Origin: Thioclava electrotropha
GTDB lineage: Bacteria; Pseudomonadota; Alphaproteobacteria; Rhodobacterales; Rhodobacteraceae
NCBI RefSeq assembly: GCF_002085925.2
Contig: NZ_CP053562.1
Span: forward strand, 1,158,001-1,222,000
Reading direction: 5' to 3'
Length of the DNA: 64,000 bases
Shown one piece after another: positions 25,690 to 33,782 of the stretch (within the stretch, counting starts at the first letter, position 1; each line of letters starts with the position of its first letter). Both the position numbers and the translations under genes were made by a program. Under the pieces are notes generated by a model. The model saw only the letters and a program-made list of their open reading frames with translations, searched no databases and had not been told where the DNA came from.

Positions 25690-26277
25690 ATGGCACGCAA
25701 GACTGGCTCCCATTCCGAGATTACCGGCCCGAAGATCCGCGCCGAGGCGCAAAGGCTCTTTGCGCGGCACGGGTTTGCCGCCGTCTCGATGCGCCAGATC
25801 GCAGGCGCGGTGGGGGTGCAGGCGGGGGCGCTCTACCTCTATACGCCCGACAAAGAGGCGCTGCTGTTCGACCTGCTGAAGACCCATATGGACGAGCTGA
25901 TCGCCGCGTGGCACGCCGAGCCCGGCGGGGGCGATGCCCATGCGCGGCTGGAGCGTTTCGTGCGCTTCCACATCCGCTTCAACCTCGAGCGGGCGGAGGC
26001 AGTGTTCCTCAGCTATATGGAGCTGCGCAACCTCAGCCCGGAGAATTTCGCGGTGATCGAGGGGCTGCGCAAGACCTACGAGACCGAGCTGGAAGCGATC
26101 CTGAAGGCGGGGCAGGACGAGGGCGTGTTCCTGATCCCCGACACCAAGCTCGCGACCATGGCGATCATCGCGATGCTGACCGGGGTGAATACATGGTTCC
26201 GCGAAGGTGGTCGTCTGAGCCGCGCCACCGTGGCCGATATCTACTGGGATATGGTGCGCAAATCGGTGGGTGCCTGA
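25690..26277 (+). CDS. TetR/AcrR-family transcriptional regulator
   Basis: 195 residues. The N-terminal helix-turn-helix is typical: KIRAEAQRLFARHGFAAVSMRQIAGAVGVQAGALYLYTPDKEALL (read in parts). The C-terminal ligand domain ends DIYWDMVRKSVGA. It should repress genes in cis or trans and be released by an unidentified ligand. I start at MARKTG (25690); another ATG at 25660 falls inside the operator-like repeat. No efflux or enzyme gene is adjacent on the same strand, so the regulated target beyond itself is unclear; the lipoprotein gene upstream is divergent. Confidence 0.9.
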   Translation: MARKTGSHSEITGPKIRAEAQRLFARHGFAAVSMRQIAGAVGVQAGALYLYTPDKEALLFDLLKTHMDELIAAWHAEPGGGDAHARLERFVRFHIRFNLERAEAVFLSYMELRNLSPENFAVIEGLRKTYETELEAILKAGQDEGVFLIPDTKLATMAIIAMLTGVNTWFREGGRLSRATVADIYWDMVRKSVGA

Positions 26278-26337
26278 GCTAAGGAAAAGGGCGACCGAAG
26301 CCGCCCTGTACCTCTGTGATGAATTGCTTAACGCGAC

Positions 26338-26808
26338 TTAGCCGGGCTGAGCCTCCTGCGGCGGCGGCTCCAGAACCGGTGCTGTGGGCGCTTTCGGCCG
26401 ATCGAATTGCAGGCTGTGAATGCCGCCGAAGCCTTCCCAGCCGCCCTGGAAGAACAGATCGCCGCCGACGGTCCAATGTTCGCCCATCAGGCCGCCCGTG
26501 CCGAACCAGCCGCGGCTGCCATAGCCCATGCCCAGTTCCGCCATGGCGTTGTCTTGACCCGCGACCCCCGTCAGCTTGATCTTGCCCTGCACCGGCCCCG
26601 GACCGATGCCGAGATGCAATGACAGCTTCGCCCCGTTGATGTCGCCATCCGGGTCGAGGTCGTAATTCATCGCGCCGAACACCCCTTCAAGGCCGCTCGC
26701 GCCCGGGCCGAAGGTCCAGTTCAGACCCACGAAGCCCTTGGTATCATTCGCCATGGCCGCGCTTGCGAGGCAAGCGGTCACCGCGGCAATCGTCATCATG
26801 CGTTTCAT
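26338..26808 (-). CDS. Secreted glycine-rich protein of unknown function
   Basis: 156 residues starting at MKRMMT (ATG 26808 with GGAGGG before it). There is a Sec signal peptide cut after AMA (MKRMMTIAAVTACLASAAMA). The mature part is glycine-rich with alternating aromatic residues (FVGLNWTFGPGASGLEGVFG, GSRGWFGTGGLMGEHW), suggesting beta strands, and ends in a proline-rich tail (APTAPVLEPPPQEAQPG). It contains DLDPDGDINGA, a possible calcium-binding loop. No characterised family is recognised. It converges with the TetR gene with 60 bp between. Confidence 0.75.
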   Translation of the reverse strand: MKRMMTIAAVTACLASAAMANDTKGFVGLNWTFGPGASGLEGVFGAMNYDLDPDGDINGAKLSLHLGIGPGPVQGKIKLTGVAGQDNAMAELGMGYGSRGWFGTGGLMGEHWTVGGDLFFQGGWEGFGGIHSLQFDRPKAPTAPVLEPPPQEAQPG

Positions 26809-26910
26809 GGCACCCTCCACACTTGGTGTTAACGCTGGGTTAACCCTCACGTGTAAATTCACATGGCGCAATGATTTGTGTCACTTGCGGTGGATTTCCT
26901 CAGCGCTGTG

Positions 26911-27630
26911 TCAGGCGCGCAGCGCGGCCAGCGCCTCGGTCAGATCGAGCGCCCCGTCATAGATCGCCCGCCCCGAGATCGCGCCCGCGATCACGCCCGT
27001 GTCGCGCAGGGCAATCAGGTCGGGCAAGGACGACACGCCACCGCTCGCGATGACCGGGATTTCGACCGCGCGGGCCAGTGCCTCGGTCGCGGCGATATTG
27101 GGCCCGCCCATTGCGCCATCGCGCATGATATCGGTGTAGATGATCGCGGCGACGCCCGCGTCCTCGAAGGACTTCGCCAGATCGGTGACCATCACATCGG
27201 TCTCTTCCGCCCACCCCTTGGTCGCCACTTTGCCGTTACGCGCGTCGATCCCGACAGCCACCTGACCGGGGAAGGCTTTCGCCGCCTCGCGCACCAGATC
27301 GGGGTTCTCGACCGCGACGGTGCCGAGGATGACCCGCGCCAGCCCTTTATCCAGCCACCGCTCGATCGTCGCCATGTCGCGGATGCCGCCGCCCAGCTGC
27401 GCGGGGACCTTGATGCGCGACAGGATCGCCTCGACGGCGGCGGCGTTCACCGGCTCGCCCGCAAAGGCACCGTTGAGGTCCACCAGATGCACCCATTCGC
27501 AGCCCGCCGCCTCGAACTTGGCCGCCTGCGCCGCAGGGTCGTCACCGAAGACCGTGGCCTTGTCCATCTCGCCATGCAGCAGACGCACGCATTGGCCATC
27601 CTTGAGGTCGATTGCGGGGTAGAGGATCAT
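26911..27630 (-). CDS. hisA: Phosphoribosylformimino-5-aminoimidazole carboxamide ribotide isomerase
   Basis: 239-residue barrel. [17 protein letters not shown] carries catalytic Asp8; [15 protein letters not shown] and [16 protein letters not shown] are phosphate loops; [15 protein letters not shown] carries the second catalytic Asp. HisA does the Amadori isomerisation just before the HisF/HisH step. I start at ATG 27630; the frame extends 13 codons upstream without family similarity. It stands alone here, with hisH/hisB 1.2 kb upstream and hisF 14.6 kb downstream, whereas the five genes are usually contiguous in relatives. Confidence 0.96.
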   Translation of the reverse strand: MILYPAIDLKDGQCVRLLHGEMDKATVFGDDPAAQAAKFEAAGCEWVHLVDLNGAFAGEPVNAAAVEAILSRIKVPAQLGGGIRDMATIERWLDKGLARVILGTVAVENPDLVREAAKAFPGQVAVGIDARNGKVATKGWAEETDVMVTDLAKSFEDAGVAAIIYTDIMRDGAMGGPNIAATEALARAVEIPVIASGGVSSLPDLIALRDTGVIAGAISGRAIYDGALDLTEALAALRA

Positions 27631-27775
27631 CTGTGGGCACTCCTGAACTGTCGCGATGCCTCTTGCCACGGGTTCGCGGATTTTCCAAGCCTGACGCGGA
27701 CGTCACGTCAGTCTTGCCGGGAATCGCTCTTGCATGGCCTGATGCGGCCAGCAGGCAAAAGGGAGGAGATTTGCC

Positions 27776-28162
27776 ATGAAGACTTTGATGATCGCCGCAG
27801 CGACCCTGGCACTGGGCGCAGGCGCGGCGCTTGCCGACCCGATCGAGGGCACCTGGAAAACGCAGCCCGATGACGGCGCCTATGCCTATGTGGACATCGC
27901 ACCCTGCGGCTCGAAGTTCTGCGGGACAATCGTTCGGACCTTCAAGGGCGGCAGCGAGTACAAGTCGGAGAACCTCGGCAAGCAGCTCGTGATCGGGATG
28001 GAGCCGAAGGGCAACAACAAATACCAAGGCAAGGTCTGGCGCCCGTCCAACAACAAGATCTACCTCGGCAAGGTCACCGTGAACGGCAACGCGATGGCGC
28101 TGGCCGGTTGCGTAGCGGGCGGTCTGTTCTGCAAGTCGCAGGACTGGCAGCGCGTGAAGTGA
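27776..28162 (+). CDS. DUF2147-family secreted protein
   Basis: 128 residues: signal peptide MKTLMIAAATLALGAGAALA, then a single beta-rich domain of the DUF2147 type. DPIEGTWKTQPDDGAYAYVDIAPCG opens it and WRPSNNKIYLGKVTVNGNAMALAGCV closes it, with three or four conserved cysteines probably in disulfides. Family members are periplasmic, lipocalin-like and of unknown function. It has a GGGAGGAG ribosome site. It is encoded opposite to and between hisA and hisH-dph6-like genes, splitting them. Confidence 0.9.
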   Translation: MKTLMIAAATLALGAGAALADPIEGTWKTQPDDGAYAYVDIAPCGSKFCGTIVRTFKGGSEYKSENLGKQLVIGMEPKGNNKYQGKVWRPSNNKIYLGKVTVNGNAMALAGCVAGGLFCKSQDWQRVK

Positions 28163-28169
28163 TGCTTTT

Positions 28170-28204
28170 CCCGGCCCCTGCGAGGACGCAGTGGGCCGGG
28201 ATTT
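28170..28204 (+). terminator. Terminator hairpin after the DUF2147 gene
   Basis: CCCGGCCC-CTGCG-AGGA-CGCAG-T-GGGCCGGG pairs over thirteen bases with one bulge, followed by ATTTC. The U-run is short, so efficiency is uncertain. Confidence 0.6.
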
Positions 28205-28214
28205 CTCGCCGGAC

Positions 28215-28880
28215 TTACTCCGGGATCAGATCGGCATAGGCGAACCCGTCGCGCATCACCGTCTCGCCCACCCGCACCGGGATCGGCGCGTCGAAGATCG
28301 GGCCCGCGCTGACGGCGGTATGAAACTCGCCATTCTCGCCGCAGGGATCGACGCCTTCGGGCAGATCGGCCAGCAGGCTTTCATCGAACCGCCGCCCCGC
28401 GAAGCTGGGATCGAGCTTGCTCGGGTCCACCGTCACCAGATGCGTGACGAACCCCGCCGCGATCATCTCGCGCGCCAGCTGATCCGTAGGCCGCTGCCAG
28501 AGCGGGAAGAGCGCCTCGACGCTGAGCGGCTTCAGCTTCTCGATCCGGTAATCGCGCACGTCTTCGAGGAAGAGATCGCCGAAGACCATCGTCTCGACGC
28601 CAAGCGCCTTCACCCGGTCCATCGCGCCCGCCATCCGCGTCTCGTAATCCGCGTTCGAGCAGGGCCAGGGCAGCGGCACCTCGATCAGCGGCAGGCCCGC
28701 GGCCTTCGCCTGACGGCGCAGCAGCTCATTGCGCGTGCCGTGCATCGCCACGCGGTCGAAAGCCTCGTTGGTCGTCGACAGAAGTGCAACGACATCCGCG
28801 TGAACTTCGGTCCGGCAGGCATGCAGCGCCATCGCGCAATCCTTACCCGAGGACCACGAGAGAACCGCCTTGGGCGCCAT
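28215..28880 (-). CDS. PP-loop ATPase, diphthine-ammonia-ligase-like (Dph6/MJ0570 family)
   Basis: 221 residues. The pyrophosphatase loop is LSWSSGKDCAMALH (SSGKD at about 10-14). TMVFGDLFLEDVRDYR and EALFPLWQRPTDQLAREMIAAG match the ATP-PPase family related to archaeal/eukaryotic Dph6. Bacteria lack diphthamide, so the real substrate is different and unknown; amidation or adenylation chemistry is implied. Its ATG shares one base with the hisH stop (TGATG), so it is translated with hisBH. A link to histidine or purine metabolism is possible but only by context. Confidence 0.87.
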   Translation of the reverse strand: MAPKAVLSWSSGKDCAMALHACRTEVHADVVALLSTTNEAFDRVAMHGTRNELLRRQAKAAGLPLIEVPLPWPCSNADYETRMAGAMDRVKALGVETMVFGDLFLEDVRDYRIEKLKPLSVEALFPLWQRPTDQLAREMIAAGFVTHLVTVDPSKLDPSFAGRRFDESLLADLPEGVDPCGENGEFHTAVSAGPIFDAPIPVRVGETVMRDGFAYADLIPE

Positions 28881-29518
28881 CAGGGTTTCCAGCCGAGGAA
28901 ATTCGCGATCAGCCGCAGACCGGTCGCCTGAGATTTCTCCGGGTGGAACTGGGTGCCGACGATATTGTCGCGGCCCACGATCGCGGTGATCTCGGCGCCA
29001 TATTCGGCATAGGCCAGACGGTGCTGCGGCTCGGCCACCTTGAAGTGGTAGCTATGCACGAAGTAGGCGTGATCGCCGGTCGAAATCCCGTCAAGCACGG
29101 CGTGATCGTTGTCGATCACCAGATCGTTCCAGCCCATATGCGGGACCTTCATCGACGGATCGGCAGGTTCGATCTTCACCACCTCGCCGGGAATCCAGCC
29201 GAAACCCTCGGTCTCGCGGAACTCGAGCCCGCGCGTCGCCAACATCTGCATGCCGATGCAGATGCCGAGGAAGGGGCGGCCTTTCACGGTCACCGCCTCC
29301 TCGATCGCCTGCGCCAGCCCCTCGAAGCGATACAGTGCCGCGCTGCAGGACGGAAACGCCCCGTCGCCCGGCAGCACGATCCGGTCGGCGCGCGCGACGA
29401 CGTCCGGCTCCGAGGTCACGACGATCGTGCCGTGACCGGTCTCGTTCGCCATGCGCTGAAACGCCTTCTCGGCCGAGTGCAGGTTGCCCGAATCGTAATC
29501 GACCAGTGCGGTGAGCAT
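28880..29518 (-). CDS. hisH: Imidazole glycerol phosphate synthase, glutaminase subunit
   Basis: 212-residue class I glutamine amidotransferase. The nucleophile is Cys87 in RPFLGICIGMQML and the His/Glu pair is in VGTQFHPEKSQ near the C-terminus. HisH supplies ammonia from glutamine to HisF. Its ATG shares one base with the hisB stop, and its stop shares one base with the dph6-like start. I take the ATG at 29518 ([12 protein letters not shown]); the open frame extends further but only into hisB. Confidence 0.96.
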   Translation of the reverse strand: MLTALVDYDSGNLHSAEKAFQRMANETGHGTIVVTSEPDVVARADRIVLPGDGAFPSCSAALYRFEGLAQAIEEAVTVKGRPFLGICIGMQMLATRGLEFRETEGFGWIPGEVVKIEPADPSMKVPHMGWNDLVIDNDHAVLDGISTGDHAYFVHSYHFKVAEPQHRLAYAEYGAEITAIVGRDNIVGTQFHPEKSQATGLRLIANFLGWKP

Positions 29519-30105
29519 CAAAGCGCCCCTTTGGTCGAGGGCAGCACGCCGCCCATGCGCGGATCGGTCTCGACCGCCATGCGCAGCGCGCGGGCGACCG
29601 ATTTGAACGCGGCTTCGGCAATGTGGTGGCTGTTGAAGCCATGCACGCGGTCGATATGCAGCGTGATCCCGCCATGGGTGGCGAGCGCCTGGAAGAACTC
29701 GCGCACCAGTTCGGTGTCGAACGTGCCGATCTTCGGGGAGGGCATGTCGCAATTCCACACGAAGAAGGGGCGCGCGGACAGGTCCAGCGCGCAAGAGACC
29801 TGCGTGTCATCCATCGCCAGCGCGAAATGGCCATAGCGGCGGATGCCGCGCTTGTCGCCGAGCGCCTGCACCAGCGCCTGACCCAGCGCGATCCCGGTAT
29901 CCTCGACCGTGTGGTGATCGTCGATATGCAGGTCGCCCTTCGCGCGCACGGTCATGTCGATCAGCGAATGCCGCGCGAGCTGGTCGAGCATGTGGTCGAA
30001 GAAGCCCACGCCCGTCTTGTTATCGAATTGACCGGTGCCATCGAGATTGATCTCGACGTTGATCTCGGTCTCGGCGGTCTTGCGGCTGATCGTGGCTTTG
30101 CGCAT
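29518..30105 (-). CDS. hisB: Imidazoleglycerol-phosphate dehydratase
   Basis: 195 residues, monofunctional, as in most bacteria outside enterics. Metal motifs: [16 protein letters not shown] and [21 protein letters not shown], then [18 protein letters not shown] with the second His pair. It dehydrates imidazole glycerol phosphate. AAGGAGG precedes the ATG. hisB is the first gene of hisB-hisH-(dph6-like); the promoter should lie between it and the tRNA-Gly pair. Confidence 0.97.
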   Translation of the reverse strand: MRKATISRKTAETEINVEINLDGTGQFDNKTGVGFFDHMLDQLARHSLIDMTVRAKGDLHIDDHHTVEDTGIALGQALVQALGDKRGIRRYGHFALAMDDTQVSCALDLSARPFFVWNCDMPSPKIGTFDTELVREFFQALATHGGITLHIDRVHGFNSHHIAEAAFKSVARALRMAVETDPRMGGVLPSTKGAL

Positions 30106-30198
30106 TGGGCGCCTCCTTGAAACTCACCGCCTTATAGGCCGGGGCAGGGGGCGCGCTCAAGCGGGGGCATGTCGATTGACGGGCAGTGGGGCGGAAAA

Positions 30199-30228
30199 AC
30201 AAAAGCCTCCCCGAAGGGAGGCTTTTTT
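30199..30228. terminator. Bidirectional terminator between the tRNA-Gly genes and hisB
   Basis: AAAAGCCTCCC-CGAA-GGGAGGCTTTT is a symmetrical hairpin with A and U tracts on both flanks. On the minus strand it terminates the tRNA transcript 5 nt past the tRNA 3' end. Confidence 0.9.
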
Positions 30229-30232
30229 GTAT

Positions 30233-30307
30233 TGGAGCGGGCGAGGCGATTCGAACGCCCGACCCTAACCTTGGCAAGGTTATGCTCTACCCCTGAGCTA
30301 CGCCCGC
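30233..30307 (-). tRNA. tRNA-Gly (GCC), second of a tandem pair
   Basis: 75 nt including encoded CCA. The acceptor is GCGGGCG pairing with CGCCCGC; the D-arm is GCTCAGGGGTAGAGC; the anticodon stem-loop is AACCTTGCCAAGGTT with GCC anticodon; the T-arm is GGGCGTTCGAATCGCC-like with TTCGAAT. It is identical to the copy 22 nt away, apart from no differences I can see. Confidence 0.97.
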
Positions 30308-30329
30308 ATCCTTGGGTATTTGACCGAAC

Positions 30330-30404
30330 TGGAGCGGGCGAGGCGATTCGAACGCCCGACCCTAACCTTGGCAAGGTTATGCTCTACCCCTGAGCTACGC
30401 CCGC
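30330..30404 (-). tRNA. tRNA-Gly (GCC), first of a tandem pair
   Basis: The same 75-nt sequence as the neighbour, read first on the minus strand. The anticodon GCC reads GGC and GGT codons, the dominant Gly codons at this GC content. The two genes are separated by 22 nt and followed by a single terminator, so they are co-transcribed. Confidence 0.97.
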
Positions 30405-30575
30405 GCCGGTTCGGTGGAGGCGGATTTAGGGGATAGCGGCGTAGGCTGCAAGAGGAAATTTTGCGCGAAGGGGAAAATTCCTGCCTGACGTTTCGGCAGG
30501 TGGCGTAAAGCCGCGTTGCAAGCACCTGGTGAGGCGAGAGGAGAGCGAGCCGGCGAGCTTCGGACGCGCCAAGCG

Positions 30576-30831
30576 AGGGGGCTCTGCCCCCGCTGGCTGC
30601 GCCAGCCCCCCGGGATATTTGACCCAAGCCGAAAACGAAAAATGCCCGACTCGATCCGCAGAAGGGCGGGCGAGCCGGGCACGTTCGTCTTGGGCGGTCA
30701 TCGGCGTCCCCGCCTGTTCCGCGATTCCTTGATAGCCGGAGCGTAGTTAATGTTCCGTTGCGCCCGTTCGGCTTGGTGGAAATATCCCGGGGGGGCGCGC
30801 GGAACGCGAGCGGGGGCAGCGCCCCCTCCGT
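30576..30831. repeat. Composite inverted-repeat element, copies D and E with an expanded spacer
   Basis: The left half (30576-30622) is GGGGGCTCTGCCCCC, stem GCTGGC-TGC-GCCAGC, then CCCCCCGGGATATTT. The right half on the minus strand (about 30831-30779) is GGGGGCGCTGCCCCC, stem CGCG-TTC-CGCG, then CCCGGGATATTT. The halves are linked by matching inverted flanks, CCAAGCCGAA at 30625 and TTCGGCTTGG at about 30768, with some 130 bp between. In the intact copies that spacer is only 45-60 bp. Confidence 0.85.
30636..30680 (-). terminator. Rho-independent terminator inside the repeat spacer
   Basis: On the minus strand TGCCCGGCTCG and CGAGTCGGGCA form an eleven-pair stem (one G-U) around a 17-nt loop, followed by TTTTTCGTTTTC. 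It could end the purD transcript about 160 nt past the purD stop, or a short RNA made from the spacer. Confidence 0.7.
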
Positions 30832-30839
30832 CCCTCGGG

Positions 30840-32105
30840 TCAGCTCAGCGCCCGCCAGCCGATATCGCGGCGACAGAAGCCTTCGGGCCAGTCGATCGCG
30901 TCGACCATTGCGTAAGCCCGGTCGCGCGCTTCCTGCAGGCTCTCGCCGCGCGCGGTGACGTTGAGCACGCGCCCGCCCGTCGCGACGACATGTCCGTCTT
31001 TCTCGGAGGTACCCGCGTGGAAGACCATGCGCGAGCCGTCTTCGGGCAGCGCGTCGAGCCCGCCGATCACCGAGCCTTTTTCATAGGCGCCGGGATAGCC
31101 CTGCGCGGCCATGACCACCGTCATCGCATGATCGGGCGCCCACTGCGCCTGCACCTCGCCCAGACGCCCTTCCGCGCAGGCCAGCAGCAGGTCGAGTGCC
31201 TGCGCGCCGAGCCGCAGCATCAGCACCTGACATTCGGGATCGCCGAAGCGCACGTTATATTCCACGAGCCGCGGCTGGCCATCCTTGATCATCAACCCGG
31301 CATAGAGCACGCCCTGGAACGGGGTGCCGCGCTTCGCCATCTCGGCCACGGTGGGGCGGACGATCTCGTCCATCGCCTTCGCCTCGATCTTGGGGCTCAG
31401 GATCGGGGCGGGGGAATAGGCCCCCATGCCGCCGGTGTTCGGGCCGGTATCGCCTTCGCCGACGCGCTTGTGATCCTGCGCGCCGCCCACGGCCAGCACG
31501 TTCTCGCCATCGCAGAGCACGAAGAGCGAGGCTTCCTCGCCCTCCATGAATTCCTCGATCACGACTTCCGCGCCCGCGCTTCCGAACGCGCCGCCGAAAA
31601 TCTCGTCGATACCGTTGAACGCCTCATCGAGCGTCATCGCGACGATCACGCCCTTACCGGCGGCCAGACCGTCGGCCTTCACTACGATCGGCGCGCCTTG
31701 TTCGCGGACATAGCCCTTCGCGCCTTCCGCGCTGGTGAAGCGGGCATAGGCAGCGGTGGGTGCGTTGCAGGCGTCGCAAATCTCTTTCGTGAAGGCTTTC
31801 GAGGCTTCCAGCTTCGCGGCCTCCGCCGAGGGGCCGAAGGTCAGGATGTTCTGCGCGCGCAGCGCATCGGCCACGCCCGCAGCCAGCGGCGCTTCCGGCC
31901 CGATCACCACGAAATCGACCGCGTTGGCTTCGCAGAGTTCCAGCACCGCCGCCGCATCGTTCGGATCGATCGCCGCGCAATCGGCGATCTGCGCGATCCC
32001 GGCATTGCCCGGGGCCACGATCAGCCGGTCGCATTTCGGATTTTGCTTGATCGCCCAAGCCAGCGCATGTTCGCGCCCGCCGCCGCCCAGAACCAGAATG
32101 TTCAT
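30840..32105 (-). CDS. purD: Phosphoribosylamine-glycine ligase
   Basis: 421 residues, ATP-grasp fold. MNILVLGGGGREHALAWAIKQ opens it; KADGLAAGKGVIVA and TGGMGAYSPAP are ATP/glycine-binding segments; VEYNVRFGDPECQVLMLRL is a signature near the metal site. PurD joins glycine to phosphoribosylamine in purine synthesis. It is a stand-alone enzyme, as in bacteria, and divergent from xseA. The stop is followed after 13 nt by the right half of the repeat element. Confidence 0.97.
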   Translation of the reverse strand: MNILVLGGGGREHALAWAIKQNPKCDRLIVAPGNAGIAQIADCAAIDPNDAAAVLELCEANAVDFVVIGPEAPLAAGVADALRAQNILTFGPSAEAAKLEASKAFTKEICDACNAPTAAYARFTSAEGAKGYVREQGAPIVVKADGLAAGKGVIVAMTLDEAFNGIDEIFGGAFGSAGAEVVIEEFMEGEEASLFVLCDGENVLAVGGAQDHKRVGEGDTGPNTGGMGAYSPAPILSPKIEAKAMDEIVRPTVAEMAKRGTPFQGVLYAGLMIKDGQPRLVEYNVRFGDPECQVLMLRLGAQALDLLLACAEGRLGEVQAQWAPDHAMTVVMAAQGYPGAYEKGSVIGGLDALPEDGSRMVFHAGTSEKDGHVVATGGRVLNVTARGESLQEARDRAYAMVDAIDWPEGFCRRDIGWRALS

Positions 32106-32198
32106 CGCTCGCCCCCTTGGCCTTCGCTTTCCCGCCTTCTAAGCTGCGCGAAACCCTGAGGCAAGGCGCCCCGGACCCACGCTCAAGCAGGCAGGCAT

Positions 32199-33779
32199 AT
32201 GGACCTTCTCGACGACGAAAACGGCTCGAACGCGCATGACTACACGGTCTCCGAGATTTCGGGGGCGGTGAAGCGGGTAATCGAGGGGGAATTCGGCCGC
32301 GTCCGGGTGCGCGGCGAAGTCGGCCGTGTGTCGATGCCGCGCTCGGGCCATATGTATTTCGACCTCAAGGACGACCGTTCGGTGATCGCCGCCGTCAGCT
32401 GGAAGGGGCAGGTGGCAAAGATGCAGGTCCGCCCCGAGGAGGGGATGGAGGTCATCGCCACGGGCCGGATGACGACCTTCGCGGGCCAGTCGAAATACCA
32501 GCTGATCGTCGACAATGTCGAACCGGCGGGCGCGGGCGCGCTGATGGCGATGCTGGAGGCGCGGCGCAAGGCGCTGGCCGCCGAGGGGCTGTTCGACGCG
32601 GGCCGCAAGAAGCCCATTCCGTGGTTGCCGCAGGTGATCGGCGTGGTGACCTCGCCCTCGGGCGCGGTGATCCGCGACATCCTGCACAGGCTCGCCGACC
32701 GCTTCCCGCGCCATGTGCTGATCTGGCCGGTGGCGGTGCAGGGGCAGGCCTGTGCGCCGGAAGTGGCGCGTGCAGTGCGGGGCTTCAATGCGCTGGCGCC
32801 GGGCGGGGAGATCCCGCGCCCCGATCTGATCATCGTCGCGCGCGGCGGCGGCTCTATCGAGGACCTCTGGGGCTTCAACGAAGAAGCCGTGGTGCGCGCC
32901 GTGGCCGAAAGCGACATCCCGGTGATTTCGGCGGTGGGCCACGAAACCGATACGACGCTGGTCGATCACGCCGCCGACCGGCGTGCCCCTACGCCCACGG
33001 CGGCGGCGGAAATGGCGGTGCCGGTGCGCGCCGAACTGGCCGCTTGGCTGTCGGAGGCACAGACGCGGATGATGCGGGCGGCGCGCGGGCGGCTCGATCA
33101 GCGCGGCCAGCGGCTGCGCGATCTGGCGCGTGGGCTGGGCCGTCCCGAGGCGCTAACGCAACCGGCGCGGCAAAGCTTCGACCTCTGGGCCGAGCGGCTG
33201 GGCCCTGCGCTGCGCACGCTGGTCCTGCGCAAGAATACCCGTTTCGCGCCGCTGGCTGCGCAAATTTCGCCGAACCTGCTGCGGCGCTTCATCCGGGATC
33301 GCTCGCGCGAGATCGACGGGCTGTCGGCGAGGCTGGCCCCTGCGCCTGCGGCGCGGATGCGGCGCGCGACGCAGGATCACACGCAGCTTGCGCGGCGGCT
33401 GGATGCGGCGCGGGTGCGGATGATCGGCGATGCGCAAAGGCGCAACCGCGACGGCGCTGAGCGGCTGGCGGGGCTGGAAACCCGGCTCGACCGCTCCTTG
33501 CCCGCGCGGCTCGAGGCGCAGCGCGAACGGCTCGAGCGGCTCGACCGGACGCGCCAGACGCTGGGCTATACCGAGACGCTCAAGCGCGGCTATGCGGTGG
33601 TGCGCGGGCCCGACGGCGTGGTGACCTCGCAGGGGGTGGCCGAAAAGCAGCCCGGTCTCGAGATCGAGTTCGCCGATGGCAAGCTCGCGGTGATCCCGGG
33701 CGGGGGCGGCAGTGCGACTGCGCCGAAGCCGAAGAAGAAAAAGCCCGATCCGGGCCCGTCTCAGGGCAGTCTGTTCTGA
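32199..33779 (+). CDS. xseA: Exodeoxyribonuclease VII large subunit
   Basis: 526 residues. The N-terminal OB-fold (YTVSEISGAVKRVIEGEFGRVRVRGE) is followed by the catalytic domain with GVVTSPSGAVIRDILHRLADRFP, LIIVARGGGSIEDLWGFNEE and AVGHETDTTLVDHAADRRAPTP (read in parts). A long Arg-rich coiled-coil follows from about residue 270. The enzyme, with small subunit XseB, degrades single-stranded DNA. A Lys/Pro tail (PKPKKKKPDPGPSQGSLF) extends the usual C-terminus. It converges on the secreted protein gene, with 3 bp between stops. Confidence 0.96.
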   Translation: MDLLDDENGSNAHDYTVSEISGAVKRVIEGEFGRVRVRGEVGRVSMPRSGHMYFDLKDDRSVIAAVSWKGQVAKMQVRPEEGMEVIATGRMTTFAGQSKYQLIVDNVEPAGAGALMAMLEARRKALAAEGLFDAGRKKPIPWLPQVIGVVTSPSGAVIRDILHRLADRFPRHVLIWPVAVQGQACAPEVARAVRGFNALAPGGEIPRPDLIIVARGGGSIEDLWGFNEEAVVRAVAESDIPVISAVGHETDTTLVDHAADRRAPTPTAAAEMAVPVRAELAAWLSEAQTRMMRAARGRLDQRGQRLRDLARGLGRPEALTQPARQSFDLWAERLGPALRTLVLRKNTRFAPLAAQISPNLLRRFIRDRSREIDGLSARLAPAPAARMRRATQDHTQLARRLDAARVRMIGDAQRRNRDGAERLAGLETRLDRSLPARLEAQRERLERLDRTRQTLGYTETLKRGYAVVRGPDGVVTSQGVAEKQPGLEIEFADGKLAVIPGGGGSATAPKPKKKKPDPGPSQGSLF

Positions 33780-33782
33780 GAC

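Larger units (their letters stand above)
30405..30839. other. 435-bp gene-free interval holding a split composite repeat and a minus-strand terminator
   Basis: No convincing protein gene lies here. On the tRNA side are about 170 bp without a clear signal, presumably including the tRNA promoter (minus strand, around 30410-30470, where GC is lower). The rest is copy D/E of the composite repeat with an enlarged spacer and a rho-independent terminator pointing left. Confidence 0.7.

Noticed and set aside
27692..27705. TGACG-CGGA-CGTCA dyad upstream of the DUF2147 gene
   Set aside because: Could be an operator but no regulator or promoter elements fit; short dyads of this kind arise often by chance.
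30426..30701. Minus-strand open frame of 91 codons (MTAQDERARLARP...)
   Set aside because: It reads through a terminator stem and the GC repeat; no ribosome site or similarity.
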